A stretch of DNA of 64,000 bases from Gordionus sp. m RMFG-2023. Lineage: Eukaryota; Nematomorpha; Gordioida; Chordodea; Parachordodidae. Each line of letters opens with the position of its first letter. Position 1 is the first letter of the stretch. The stretch covers positions 52,119,561-52,183,560 of the forward strand of contig NC_088775.1 in the NCBI RefSeq assembly GCF_954871325.1, given 5' to 3'. Below the pieces are notes generated by a model. That model ran no database searches. It was not told where the DNA came from and was given only the letters and a program-made list of their open reading frames with translations. Position numbers and translations under genes: made by a program. Shown here one piece after another: positions 1 to 10,930 of the stretch.

Positions 1-523
1 TTAAATAAAACTATTTAATTTTCAAAAGTGAGCAGCTTCCATCTAAAAAGCATCTAAAAGTAAAAAATCTTTCTTTTAAATACAAATTAATTTGGAAAAT
101 GTTTTTGGATTCCATGAAATTGATCATCAGGAAGATAATATATTGGACAAATATTTTTTTAATAATGATACCAAAATTATTATTTTTGATAAATTCCCTG
201 AATTAAAAAATATCTTTAAAAAATCCAATACCCTGCTTTCCCTCTAGTGCTCCTGTGGAGTGCCTATTTAGTATTGCAAAACAGGTCTTAGGGGAGAAGC
301 ATGGATGTTTGTAGATTCTAATTTAAATTTTATTATTTTTAAAAGCTAATAAAAGTTTATAAATATTTTGATAGATAATTTAATATAAATAAAGCTTTTT
401 GATAAATAAAAATAAGATTTTATTTCATATACCCTCTAAAAAAATGAAAATCAAAGGAGCGGTTATGGAGTGGCACTCCATTACTTGGAGCGGGACTTTT
501 AAAAAGGAGCGTTAACAACTCTG
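1..523 (+). mobile_element. hAT transposon, right end with transposase dimerisation remnant
   Basis: Plus-strand translation near 225-320 gives PSSAPVECLFSIAKQVLGEK, matching the C-terminal hATC dimerisation block (usual form PSSAPVERLFS). Earlier sequence is full of stops. The downstream non-coding part has GGAGCGG-type short repeats at 455-510 and ends GCGTTAACAACTCTG at 523, whose reverse complement CAGAGTTGTTAACGC looks like a hAT terminus. The left part lies outside the window, so the TSD cannot be tested; the right flank is gaattttg. Family membership is well supported by the hATC motif. The exact end is inference. Confidence 0.7.
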
Positions 524-734
524 GAATTTTGCATACATTTTTGGTTCAATTGGCGATATTTTAGATTTTTTTTATTAAAAAATATAAATAAATGATCGTC
601 TGGATTTTGACGGAAATTTTTTGATTCAATATAAATTCATAGTTTTATTATTCAAAAGTTTTAAGAATTTAATATTTTTTTAAATTTAACATTTTACATC
701 TTTATATAAATTTTAACAAAATTATAATTTCTTA

Positions 735-1645
735 TACAAGGCCGATGGCTTTTTTAAAAGATCATGAATTTCTTATCAATCACACGTGTTGCAATAATAG
801 CATGAAAATAGAAAAATGGAGAATTCAAGCAGCTATTCTATATGGAAGGGTTTAATATATTATTTTTTAGATTATATTTTATTAATTAGGCACTATATTT
901 GAAAATGTAAATCTTCCTATTAACAAATTTATCCACCTAATATATCTTTTTGTGTCCTGGACTTCTATTAGTGATAGTCTTGTTTTAATCAAATTAGCCC
1001 AAAATACTATTGGAAAATGGTAAAATATATCTATAAAATTTGTCAATAATTTTTTATAAGATATGCAATATTTAGAAAAATTTGCTACCATACACAGGCC
1101 ATCTCTTTTGAGGAAATAGGGGGTCCTAGGCATGTTATTGAAATAGAGGAATCTCATATTTTTAGGAAGAAAAATAACACAGAAAGGATTTTAAAATCCA
1201 ATGCCATTTGGGTTGTAGTCGGTATATCGAGAAATAATGGAATTTTTTTTAGCTGAAACTGAGAAAAGAGATAAAGAGACCCTTCTGGGTATAATTAGTA
1301 AGCATGTCCATAATGATTCAATTATAATGACGGACAAATGGAAGGGGTAAATTAAATATTGATAAATCTTAAAATAAATATTTTTCCAAGTTATAACATT
1401 CTGGACGAAAACGGATATGATCATCATCAATCATAGCAATATATCAACCCACACTCAACGTATTGAGCGTTTATGGAGGGATCTTAAGACAAGCATCCCC
1501 AGAAATGGAAGAAAATCTTCCTCTCATTTATATGTATGTGAATATTCCTATTTTCGTAATATTAAAAATATGTCTAATATAAATAAATTAATTAAATTTT
1601 TAAATGATATAAATTTATATAGAACTATTTCTGTTTTTCCTTAAA
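735..1645 (+). pseudogene. Merlin (IS1016/ISXO2-like) transposase remnant
   Basis: Plus-strand segments in changing frames follow the order of Merlin transposases. Near 750-855 there is FLKDHEFLINHTCCNN then KIEKWRIQAAILYGR, the N-terminal zinc-binding part with a CxxC-like pair. Near 1105-1330 there is GVLGMLL then the IEIEESHIFRRK block, matching the catalytic DES(K/H)xGxRK motif with the first acid as E, then GIISKHVHNDSIIMTDKW, which carries the second D. At 1417-1644 an open stretch gives NHSNISTHTQRIERLWRDLK, the typical 'HTQxIExxW' box with the third catalytic acid. Stops and frameshifts make it a dead copy. TIRs and TSD were not identified. Confidence 0.78.
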
Positions 1646-1945
1646 TATATATAATTTGATTTAATAGCAATTTGTAAGAATTATGAAAATTTTCACAAAT
1701 AAAATACTCCATTTTTTAAAATTCTTAAATATACTCCGTTTGTTAAAATTTTTAAATACAGTCCTTTTTTAAAATTTTTAAATATACTCGGTTTTTTTTA
1801 AACTTTTAAATTTACTCCGTTTGTTATTTTTTTAAAAAAAAATCTGTATAAAAAAATAAATAAAAAAAATATATTAAAAAAAAATATTAAAAAAAAATAA
1901 ATAAAAAAAAATAATATTAAAAATTTCCCCGTGATTCAGTGAGTT
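1646..1945. repeat. AT-rich spacer with short degenerate tandem repeat
   Basis: Between about 1704 and 1830 a unit of roughly 28-35 bp with the core atactccgtttgttaaaa recurs about four times with divergence. It is followed by A-rich sequence with TTAAAAAAAA runs up to about 1925. No coding potential or known family was seen. It could be the tail of the Merlin element. Confidence 0.5.
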
Positions 1946-2271
1946 ACCAACTTTTCAAATATACTTAATCTAATAATTATTTAAAAATTTTATAGATGTT
2001 GAGGAATTTACCAACTTTTCAAATATACTTAAGGCCGTGTCCTAAATCAAAAAAATAATTTCGCAAAAGTTTTGCGAAATGCACAACTTTAGCGAGTTTT
2101 GCGAGATACGAAACATGTCCCGAATCATACATTTATTTTCAATTTTAAATTGTTTGATATGCATTATACTATTTCTCTATTTTATATTATTTGAAGATAC
2201 GACTGAGTCTAGAAGAAGGCATAGATTTTTAGAAGGACGGTATATATGATATGATTTATATTATATGTATT

Positions 2272-2490
2272 AATTCTAGAGATCAAGGAATTTTTAGAAC
2301 ATTTGATAGTATTCCTTCATATCCTGACAAATTTTGTCAGATGTTCCATATGCATGTGAAAACATTTAATTACATTCTTACAAAAATCATAGCACAGATA
2401 TAAATCATGAACAATACCCAATACTCAATTTTACCCAATCTCAGTTCCAGCGATGGACTGAAAGCTCTAATAATATTAGAGATTTATTTG
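2272..2490 (+). pseudogene. Harbinger transposase, N-terminal remnant
   Basis: The frame from 2272 reads RDQGIFRTFDSIPSYPDKF then QMFHMHVKTFNYILTKI before a stop near 2401. This matches the Harbinger N-terminal pattern 'G-F-x-L-xx-L-xx-D-xx-F-xx-FRM-xxxx-F-xx-LL-xxV'. A shifted frame continues with NTQYSILPNLSSSDGLKALI, matching the 'R-xx-I-xxxx-RL-xx-TL-RFL' step that follows in the family. The DDE catalytic part is absent. It faces the DNA-binding ORF on the opposite strand. Confidence 0.7.
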
Positions 2491-2879
2491 TAAATAATTA
2501 TATGTAAAATTTTTGTACACATTAATTTTTGATTCCCATAATCTTATATTTCTTAATTCCCATAACCTTATATCTCTTATGAATGTTTTCATTTGTCAAA
2601 GTTATATAATTTATTTATAAATATTCAATAAAAAGTGCAAATAAAAGTGTTGTTTTGATTACATTATATAAGTAAGTTATTTCTAATTAATTTAATGAGT
2701 AAGACAAATGACTAAATTTCAATAATTTTTATTATAAATAAATATACAAAATATGTTTAACATATTATGGTATTAAAAATTAAGATATAAAAATGTATAA
2801 AATAATTAAAAAAATACAGTATAAACTAAACTAACATTGTTGTTATAAATTTTAATTTAAAATCAAAAATTTCTTTATC

Positions 2880-3720
2880 ACTCATAATATTAAATGGAGC
2901 TTGATATGATTTGAAAAAACCCATAATATTATGGGGATCATCTCCTTGGGATGTATGTTTGGCAGCAAAACCTATTTTAAAAATTAATGATTATTAAATA
3001 TATAAATGTACCCCTAAATATCTCCATTTTTTCATCTTCATACTTCTTAGATTTTTTAGCTTTAGATTTAGGAGTATCTAAATTCTTCCTCTTTGAGCTA
3101 CATGGATTAATATTTTCTTTATTAAAAGAATTGTCTAACTATAATTAAATTAATAATATATACATAATATTAATTTAACCTCTAAAATTTCTTTCTCATA
3201 TATATCAGTAGGATTAACAATATCAGTTAAAAGATCATGTGTATTTAACTCGTAATCCTAATATATAGTTCATTATATACATTTCATGTTATAATACCTG
3301 TGATGATGTTTGTACATTCACCACATCTTGGATATTTTGTTCATAATCCTAAAATATTGTTATTATATAATTATAATTTCATGTTATAATACATGTGAAG
3401 ATATTTGATCCAAACTAAAACTTGCCTCTGCATTCTTACAAATATCTTCCACATTTTCTTTTAGCCAAAAATAATCTTCTATAAATTTCAAGTGCCTACT
3501 GCTTATCATAGCAGCACCAGAACCTATATAAAATTAAATTATAATATATTTAATAATATCAAACCTGATTTTTTTGAAAGGGAATAAAATTTATTAAATT
3601 TTGACTTTATAGCTGTGAACTTTTTTTTTATTTGCTCATAGTTTAATTCATATATCTTCCCTATCTCTTCCCATTTTATTTTACTTGCTGCATCGCCATC
3701 TTTTCGCACAAATTACAAAA
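2880..3720 (-). pseudogene. Harbinger-associated MADF/Myb-like DNA-binding ORF
   Basis: On minus from about 3710 down to 3565 an open stretch reads KIKWEEIGKIYELNYEQIKKKF then TAIKSKFNKFYSLSKKSG. The spacing of W, I and K residues resembles the trihelix/MADF domain encoded by the second gene of Harbinger elements ('W-xx-I-x..L-x-xs-xx-c-xx-kw-xx-lk-xxf'). Further on, toward 2880, only short Lys- and Ser-rich pieces such as NPCSSKRKNLDTPKSKAKKS can be read, separated by likely small introns or breaks. Assignment rests on one block plus position inside a TIR-bounded Harbinger. Confidence 0.5.
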
Positions 3721-3919
3721 GTTTAAAGAAAAAAAGATTAAAGTTTTACGAATCGTAAAATTTGTAAGAATCGTGTAGTATGCGCAAAATCGAAAAAATC
3801 ATTTAGGCCAACATTTTAATTTTCCGTTTAAAATGGCTTATATTTTTTTTTTCGTTAAACTCGCGCAAATTGCGCGAGATTATTTTTATGCAATTTTTGA
3901 TATTTAGGACATAGCCTAA

Positions 3920-4751
3920 TCTAATAATTATTTAAAAATTTTATAGATGTTGAGGAATTTAACAACATTCTCAAACAAAATAGGGCCAATTAATAGGATT
4001 AATTGAATATCTTATTTAATTATGAATTAGGTTTTTATTAACATTCATTCTTGTCATAATGTTCATTTAATAACTTTAAAAAAATTAATGTTAATAAAGT
4101 AAAAACCCTATATATCCTAGTACACCAGACCTGTTATGATTTTTATATTTATATAGATGCATGGCCTAAGCTTAATGTGCAAAGATTTATAAATACAATT
4201 TTTTATTTTAATCATGTAAGGTGAATGTAATATCAAAATTTACTAAATAATATTTATTCAGTTTGATATTTTATATATAAAAGTATAATATTTTTGTTTA
4301 TATCAGTTTGATATTTTATATATAAAAGTATAATATTTTTGTTAGCTTATTAGGCATGAGATTTCTTAATCAAATCCCAAATTATGATATTATTTTTTTT
4401 ACATAACATAAAAATAAATTGGCTGAAAGATACTAAAATAAATTGCAAGGGGCCTGAGAAAAACATGAACACCAATGTCTACAGCTTATTCTTATGCCAC
4501 TGAATTAAAATCCAGGAAAGACTTCAAATTTTGACCTCTACAATATATTGATTCAAATATTTCTTAACTTTATAACTTTGCTAATTATGTAACTCCTAAT
4601 ATTTCCATTATAGGATTTTCACAACCTGTTTTATACTTTGTTTAAATCATTCAAACCTAAAAATTTACTTTATTTTAATATTTATTATATTGTGTGATTC
4701 TTATATTATTTTAAATGGTGATCAATCATTGCAAAAAACTATTCTTATGAA
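3920..4751. other. AT-rich spacer with a small palindrome and a 45-bp duplication
   Basis: At about 4030-4125 a MITE-like inverted repeat runs from TAGGTTTTTATTAACATT to its near complement AATGTTAATAAAGTAAAAACC. At 4259-4347 a 45-bp unit starting cagtttgatattttatat is present twice in tandem, nearly identical. I saw no gene in the rest. Confidence 0.6.
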
Positions 4752-6599
4752 CAGTGGCGTGGCAAGGGGGGGGCGCAGGGGCTTGAGCCCCCTGGAATAT
4801 TTGAATAGCCCTCTGAAGCAAAAAAAAATTTTTTTAATGGAATCTTAACCCCTTGAACTAAAATAAATTTTTTTGATTGCCCCCTGAAAGATTTCTTATA
4901 TAATTCTGTTGAGTAAAATATAGATTTAATTTTATATTTAAAAGTTAATAAGACTATCTAAATATTGATTAAATGAATAATATTTTAAATATTAGATTAA
5001 AATAATACATATAAATTATATTTTCACTATGTCAGCTAGCAATCAAATTTTGTGTTAAAAATAGAATATCAATATCACCCACTAAATATTAATTTAGGAT
5101 TAACAGCTGAAGCTTAATTGACTATTATTATTTAAATTATTTTATAACCCTAATAAAATAAATATAATCATTTATTAATTGAAAACTAAAAAATTTAATA
5201 TTGTAATTAGCAGAGTACAAAATGACTAATCAACTGTATATTTTTTTTTAAATTTTATTATCATACCTATTCCTAAAAATATTTTCAAGGTCCAAATAAG
5301 TATAATAAAAAGTAAGTAAGTAGACATATAGTTTATAATTCTCTATTATATACAGTTGTTAATAAAATATTAGATAAAATGCCACTTTTATAGACGTGTT
5401 TGACAGTTATAATATATTACAGCTAATATTAGAATAATTTTACTAATAAATGCTTTTTATAATAAATATAGTAACAATTTGCTTTCAAGTTTAATGCCAT
5501 CTATTTAGTTATAAATAATTTTAAAAATAAAACATTTTATTATTCATCCTACAATAGATGTAATAAATTTGATTTCTTTTCTTTTTTACGTTAGGAAAGC
5601 TATTTTTTTCTTTTAAAAAACAGTTAAGTATATTTTTGATATTTTTACAAACTACTTATATTTTAAGATAGAATATACCAACTAGAGGTGGTGCGACAAT
5701 TCTTAATTGTTTCATAATATTATTCTGGTCCTTATTTTATAGTTCCAAAATGTTTCATTTTTAATATGGCATCCTTGCCGTGTAAACAGTCGCGTAGTTA
5801 GGAATTTTTCTTAGAGGATGTCCATACACAGGGTTGCCATATCTTCCCCCATCAGCGGGAGACTCCAGCAATTTTTTAGTTTACACGCAGACATCTCTCT
5901 CCCGCAAAACTACCGCAATTGGGAATCTCAAAAATCTACCGCAATTATTTTAAAAAGTATTTTAACGTTTTTAATATATAAATAATGATTTTGAGAGACA
6001 TTAATTGATTATTTTTATATTTTTAAAATAAATTTTAAATATTTATTCAAAAAACATGTCTAGTTTGTAAATTTCTTTCTATCCTGTTTTATTTTTATCC
6101 AATAATAAATCAACATCATTTCATTCATATAAGTCAGTACAGGGGAGTATATCAACATGATTGCAATACAAAAATATTCTCAAAAATAATAAATAATACA
6201 GATGCAACTACATTTTCGGAAATAGTATACATCTATCATGTAGTTCAACATTCACAGAGCTATATCATCACTGGGTCGAATCTTTTTCTCGTGATATTTA
6301 ACGACTCCAATATAAGTGTAAACCTTACTTGTGGCCAAACAAAAATGAACAAGGCTATTACAAGTGTTTTAGTACCTGAATCCTAGAGGTCAATTCTAGA
6401 TGATTTGAAAGATGGGCATCCATATGCAATAGATGCATTTAATAAGGGAAATATTAAAACATTTCCCTCGATCCTTCACTATTTCAACAAGAATAAGAAC
6501 ATTTCAATAAAACTGTTAAAATTATTTCCTCGAATAGTGTAGCTAGCCACATAATGGTAAATATAGCTGATTCAGGGTAATGAGTTGCATTTCAGCTTT

Positions 6600-7748
6600 C
6601 TGCGCTGATAATGCCTGTGAATTTTGGCAAAAATCAAAGTGCATTTACCGAATTGAGGCAGCACAATAATGAATTAATACTAATTGGCTTATATGCCATA
6701 TGCTACATAATTCTTGCAAAAAGGCAATGAATGTACTATCTGTGGATGTCGAAATAATTGTGATGAAATGTTTTAACGAATTTAGTTCATCAACTAAAAG
6801 AGTTAATGAATTAAAAGAGTTGGTGAAGTGGTCTGACTTGGAATGGTGTGAGTTGTTTGCGATATATACCTATCAGGTGGTTGTCATTAATACCTGCCAT
6901 CGATAGAATTTTAAAATTTTACAAACCCTTAAAAATTACTTTTTAAATATGGATTAAAAGCTATCCTAAAATTTGAAAAAATTTTTTCGAGTATGAAATA
7001 GCAGAAGCTTGTTTGGTTCATTTCACATGTAGGAAATCTACTTCATGCAATTAATATTCAGTTGCAATAAGATTATTCTTTATTAAAAAAGATTCACAAC
7101 ATGCTACAGCTCTGTTCATCTCTACAGTTAAAAATTTATAATAAATTTTATGGCGTTATTGCTAAAAATACTATATTAAAATGTTCAAATAATACTCTAA
7201 TTAATACATTTTTAAAAGAAGAATATATTTTTATTAAGACAATTTTAGAATATCTACAATCAAAATTTGATTTTAATAACTCTATTTACAAATGTATAAA
7301 TATTATGACCTTAGAACAGAAACCATCAATTGATGGTTTTTATAATTTAATAAATATATTAAAAATACCAAAAGACATTGATTTCTTGTTTGAGAAGATT
7401 GTAATTCTCTCTATATTTTATAATTCGCCAAAATACCTAAAGTTAGATGGTCTAAAAACAGAGGAGAAATGGGTAGAATATTTTCGTAATAACGATAAAT
7501 CCCCATGCTTGGAAATAATATGCGAGTATGTATTCTCCTTACCTCATTCTAATGCCTCATCCGAGCGCATTTTTAGCCTGATGAGGACTGCCTGGAAAAA
7601 TGAGAGAAATCGGATTGCTATAACAACATTAGAGGCCGAGCTAATGGTTAAACAAATATATAATATATGCCAGGAATTTTATAAATATCTCAATAACGAC
7701 GGTAAACATTTAGTTCTATTATTTAAATCTCAAATAAAATATAATTAA
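6600..7748 (+). pseudogene. hAT transposase, C-terminal half with intact hATC block
   Basis: Transposases of this family cut and paste the element using an RNase H-like DDE core; the C-terminal hATC domain forms dimers. Readable blocks are FGKNQSAFTELRQHNNE (about 6620-6680), MLHNSCKKAMNVLS (6700), RVNELKELVKWSDLEWCEL (about 6800), and WLSLIPAIDR in the sister copy. An open stretch from 7101 to 7748 (215 codons) ends in FSLPHSNASSERIFSLMRTA, the classic hATC motif, followed by KNERNR. The upstream part has frameshifts. The ATG at 7101 is internal, because family similarity begins well before it. The copy at 61655-63278 matches it closely. Confidence 0.85.
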
Positions 7749-7749
7749 A

Positions 7750-8570
7750 TTTTAGCAATGGCGCCATAAAATTTATTGTCAATTTTTAACTGTAAAGATG
7801 AACACATCTGTAGCATAATTTTGTGAATCTTTGTTAAGATTCTTCTGATTGCAACTACACATTAACAGCATTTAGTAGATTTCCTACATGTAAAATCATT
7901 CCTAAATATACCTCTGCCATTCATTATTGAAAAAATTTTTCAAAATGTTAGGACAGCTTTTATAATTTTTATTTAATAAATATTTTTTTAAAGGTTTATA
8001 AAATTTTAAAATTCTATCGATGGCGAGTATTAGGAACATAACTAACATTGTGCTGACTCAATTCTGTAAATACACTCTGTTTTTACAAATTCACTGAGGC
8101 ATTATCAGATCAGAAAGCTGACATGCAATTTATTGATAATCTCGAATCTGCTATATTTATCATTATATGGTTAGCTATGTCTTTGGATTTTTCACTATTT
8201 GAGGGGAAAAAATTTAATAGTTTTATTGAAACGACCTTAATTTTGTTAGATGCATAGAATTGCATATGTATGCCCATCTTTAAATCGTCAAGAACTGACC
8301 TCCTGGATTTAGGTCCTAAAACATTGATGATAGCCTTGCTCATTTTTGTTCTACAAGTATAGTTTTCATTTATATTAGAGTCGTTAAATATTATGGGAAA
8401 AAGATTCTACCAACATTGTGATGATAAGTATCTCTGTGAATGTTGCACTACAAGATTGATTAAAATTGCCTCAACTGTAGTTACATCTGTATTATTTCTT
8501 TTTTTTGGAGTACCTTATTATGTATTTAAACGTGATACGTGATAATTATGCGCCTATCCCTATAATGTTA
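7750..8570 (-). repeat. Inverted duplication of the hAT interior
   Basis: Sequence from about 7760 to 8570 is the reverse complement of about 6180-7190 of the same element, diverged by small gaps. For example gcgccataaaatttattgtc at 7761 pairs with the stretch around 7140-7165. Minus-strand pieces here (for example AIINVLGPKSRRS at 8343-8300) are therefore copies of sequence already present on plus, not separate genes. The related copy at 61655 lacks this segment. Confidence 0.8.
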
Positions 8571-8870
8571 TACACACACAGGGTAGATTTCCAATTGCGG
8601 CCGTTTTGCGGGACATTCACATAAAATATATTTTAATTGTAAAATTAAAATCGTTTTTTTTAATAAAATTTTATCTTGTTTACATTATTTTATATTTAAA
8701 AAAGATCGTTGGTTTTTTTTATAAATTAATATATTCAAATAAATCAAGACGTATTTTATTTTGAAAAATAGTTACCAACTTTGTATTTATATAAATTAAT
8801 TATAAGAATAATAGGTGGATAATAAAGTCAATTCAAAATCCCGGCCGAAGGCCGGCAGAAATTTTTTAGC

Positions 8871-8965
8871 AATTTTTATATTTCTACCGCAATTTTCATA
8901 TTTCTACCGCAAATTTCATATTTCTACCGCAATTTTCATATTTCTACCGCAATTTTCATATTTCT
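8871..8965 (+). repeat. 20-bp tandem repeat, about 4.5 units
   Basis: The unit atatttctaccgcaattttc repeats with one or two changes. It lies at the subterminal right end of the hAT, where CTACCGCAATT motifs also occur near the left end. Multiplied terminal motifs of this kind may be transposase binding sites. The 72-codon open stretch through it is a by-product of the 20-bp period. Confidence 0.85.
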
Positions 8966-9889
8966 CCAACATAATACCAAATTTCTCCCGCAATTTGAAA
9001 ATTTTGACCTGGCAACCCTGTCCATACATATAAAAGCCTGGGGGGCTTCGCCCCCAAGCCTCCTTTAACGGGCCTTTGGCCCTTTTGCCCATATCTTCGA
9101 TAATATATAATAAATATATTTTTTAAATGCATTAATAATATGTATTAAAATTTAGTAGATTATTCTCAATGACTTTATAATAATACTATCAAGAATAATT
9201 TCAATAGTAATATCCTTCCACAAACATCAGGACCAGAAAAATATAAATATTAATGGTATTTATTTGATATAAAGTCACTTTTAAGTCTTTTGAACGTATA
9301 ATCTAAAAAGATTTTTGCTGTGGGAGGGGTCCAAACCCGAAAACCACCCATGTAGCTACGCCATTGTGTGTAAATAACTCAAGGCTTCAATATATTTGCA
9401 CAATTATTTCTTCCAAAGATTTTTAGTGTTTTTATTTTATCAATTTATCCAACATAATAAATTCTGATGCTGGTTTATATCATGAGTGTCAAGGCTATTA
9501 CTGCAAATTAACCAGTATCTATTATATGTGTTGCTATGTAATTTAGGATTATTACTACAAGGGCTGAGAGCATATGATTGCATATTTTTAGGCGCGTACG
9601 CAAGGGGGGGGCAGGAAGTCAAAGCCAAAAAATGCAGATGCCGGATTATATTTTTCAAAAATATTATTGTTAATATTAATTTATATTTGTTAATATTTAT
9701 TCCTTTCTCATATATATATTTAATTACATTTATTTATCATTCATCTACTAAGTTATTTTATCAATTAATTTGATTTCAAGTTTTTCTTGGCGTAATTTAC
9801 CTATTAGTTTCAAATTTTAGCGGCGTATTATTTATCTAAATTTTTAGTCAAATAATAATTATCTCTGAAACTTCTTGTCCATCAAGGAG

Positions 9890-10680
9890 AAAGAAATTGC
9901 AAGCTTGCCTAACGAGATCGAGTCTCCGCCATCAAACAATAACAGCTTTTATGGAGTTAGAAGAGCCGATTATTAATGCTATTACTGAAATATCACAATG
10001 GCTTGAAAGAAATATTTCCTCAGAACGAAGCAAGAAAATTATTGGATTCAAAACTTATTCCAAATTTATTTCCTCATTAGAATCTATTATTTAATTATAC
10101 AACTATTTTAAGTAATATTTCAAAAACATGACATTGACTTGATTAAGAAGATGAAAATAGCGGAGAGCATTTTATTAGAACTCAAGGAAATTAAAGCTAA
10201 TGTTGATGAAGAATTTCATATTTTATATGTTATGGTTGAGTCAAAAGCAGAGCTATACGTGTTTAATATTTGCCCCCCTCCACTTACAGCAAGCAAGCTC
10301 ATCGTCAAAACTTTAATATAGGATCAGTAGAATAGTGTTATAAAATAAATGTCCCCTCTCTTAGATATAAGATTGGTTTTTAATTCATCATGCAGCACTT
10401 ACAAATCCGCAGATATTACTTCCACAAAAGCCTTTCCAACCTTTTTTTGATGGTGATAGAAAAAAAAATAGTTAAATTTTTATCATGAAGATGTTAAAAT
10501 ATCTTATGAGGCCTTATTAGCTGAATAACTATGGTTGATACAGTCCCAAAAAATACTATGGATGCTTTGCATTATTTCAAACACATTTTAGATTACATTC
10601 CCAATGTATTAAAATGGTTATATATATTAGCAACTTTTCCCATTAGTAAACTATTTTAAGAATACTGGATTTTTTTAAAT
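9890..10680 (+). pseudogene. ZMYM1-like hAT transposase remnant
   Basis: Segments on plus include SQWLERNISSERSKKIIGF (about 9995-10050), MKIAESILLELKEIKANVDE (10151 on) and, near 10557-10650, ALHYFKHILDYIPNVLKWLY then ILATFPIS. The last block matches the start of the hATC region in ZMYM1-like hATs ('ypnvyxllxilatlPvstatnERxFS'), but the NERxFS part is lost in this copy. The sister copy at 35028-35860 preserves slightly different pieces. Catalytic residues cannot be placed with confidence. Confidence 0.6.
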
Positions 10681-10683
10681 AAA

Positions 10684-10930
10684 ATTTTTAGGCCCAGCCC
10701 GGCTTTTTTGAAAATAAAATTTTCAGGCCCAGCCCGAATTTTTTCTAAAAATGGCGATTACAAATATTTGGTTTTAAAATATACAACTCAGCCCGGATAT
10801 TTACTTTAAAAAAATTTTCAGGCCCAGCCTGGGTGTTTTTTAAAAATAAATTTCGGGCCCGGCTCTGGTATATTTAAAAAAATTAAAATACGATCCGGCT
10901 CGGGGGTCGGGCCTGCAAGTCATTGAAAAA
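10684..10930. repeat. GGCCCGGCCC-type subterminal repeats
   Basis: Five or six irregular units of about 45-55 bp contain cores such as ttttcaggcccagcccgg separated by T/A runs. The same structure is seen at 35866-36235 in the sister hAT. GC-rich blocks at 23930-24890 look similar in style but are not clearly the same sequence. Confidence 0.7.

Larger units (their letters stand above)
2033..3916. mobile_element. PIF/Harbinger DNA transposon, degenerate
   Basis: The left end reads GGCCGTGTCCTAAATC and the right end, inverted, GGCTATGTCCTAAATATC. The flanks are TAA on both sides (2030-2032 and 3917-3919), the 3-bp target typical of PIF/Harbinger. The interior has the two-gene layout of the superfamily: a transposase remnant on plus near the left end and a DNA-binding (MADF/Myb-like) ORF on minus near the right end. 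Subterminal GCGAAA/TTTCGC motifs occur at both ends (2055-2115 and 3860-3885). The element is too short for a complete copy, and most of the transposase is gone. Confidence 0.88.
1946..3961 (+). repeat. 64-bp tandem duplication split by the Harbinger element
   Basis: A 64-bp unit starting accaacttttcaaatatact lies at 1946-2009. A second copy starts at 2010 and is interrupted at 2032 by the Harbinger insertion; the rest of the unit resumes after 3916. Rejoined around TAA, the second unit matches the first almost exactly. This confirms the insertion point. Confidence 0.85.
5829..9020 (+). mobile_element. hAT transposon with CAGGGTTGCCA ends, perfect 8-bp TSD
   Basis: The 11-bp TIRs CAGGGTTGCCA and TGGCAACCCTG are perfect. 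They are flanked by the identical 8-bp duplication tccataca (5821-5828 and 9021-9028). The subterminal regions carry CTCCCGC and CTACCGCAATT motifs. A transposase remnant on plus spans about 6600-7748. The right third (about 7750-8570) is an inverted duplicate of the left interior, so the copy is partly palindromic. A related copy lacking this duplication starts at 61655. The perfect TSD suggests a fairly recent insertion, though the coding frame is already broken upstream. Confidence 0.92.
5787..9366. mobile_element. Small hAT MITE (about 380 bp) split by a larger hAT
   Basis: The ends are CAGTCGCGTAGTTAGG at 5787 and, inverted from 9366, CAATGGCGTAGCTACATGG. The flanks are cgtgtaaa (5779-5786) and tgtgtaaa (9367-9374), an 8-bp duplication with one mismatch. 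Excluding the hAT at 5829-9020 and its duplicated target leaves about 380 bp, including a GGGGGGCTTCGCCCCC hairpin near 9040. The paralogous right copy of family A at about 14055-14070 has the uninterrupted site (reverse complement ccgtgtaaataactcaa), which confirms the insertion. Confidence 0.85.

Noticed and set aside
882-1430. Two open stretches on minus (91 and 79 codons)
   Set aside because: They are antisense to the Merlin transposase blocks recognised on plus and show no motif of their own.
8815-9033. A 72-codon open stretch on plus with repeated FIFLPQFSYF
   Set aside because: It is produced by the 20-bp tandem repeat in a hAT terminus and runs out through the TIR; not a gene.
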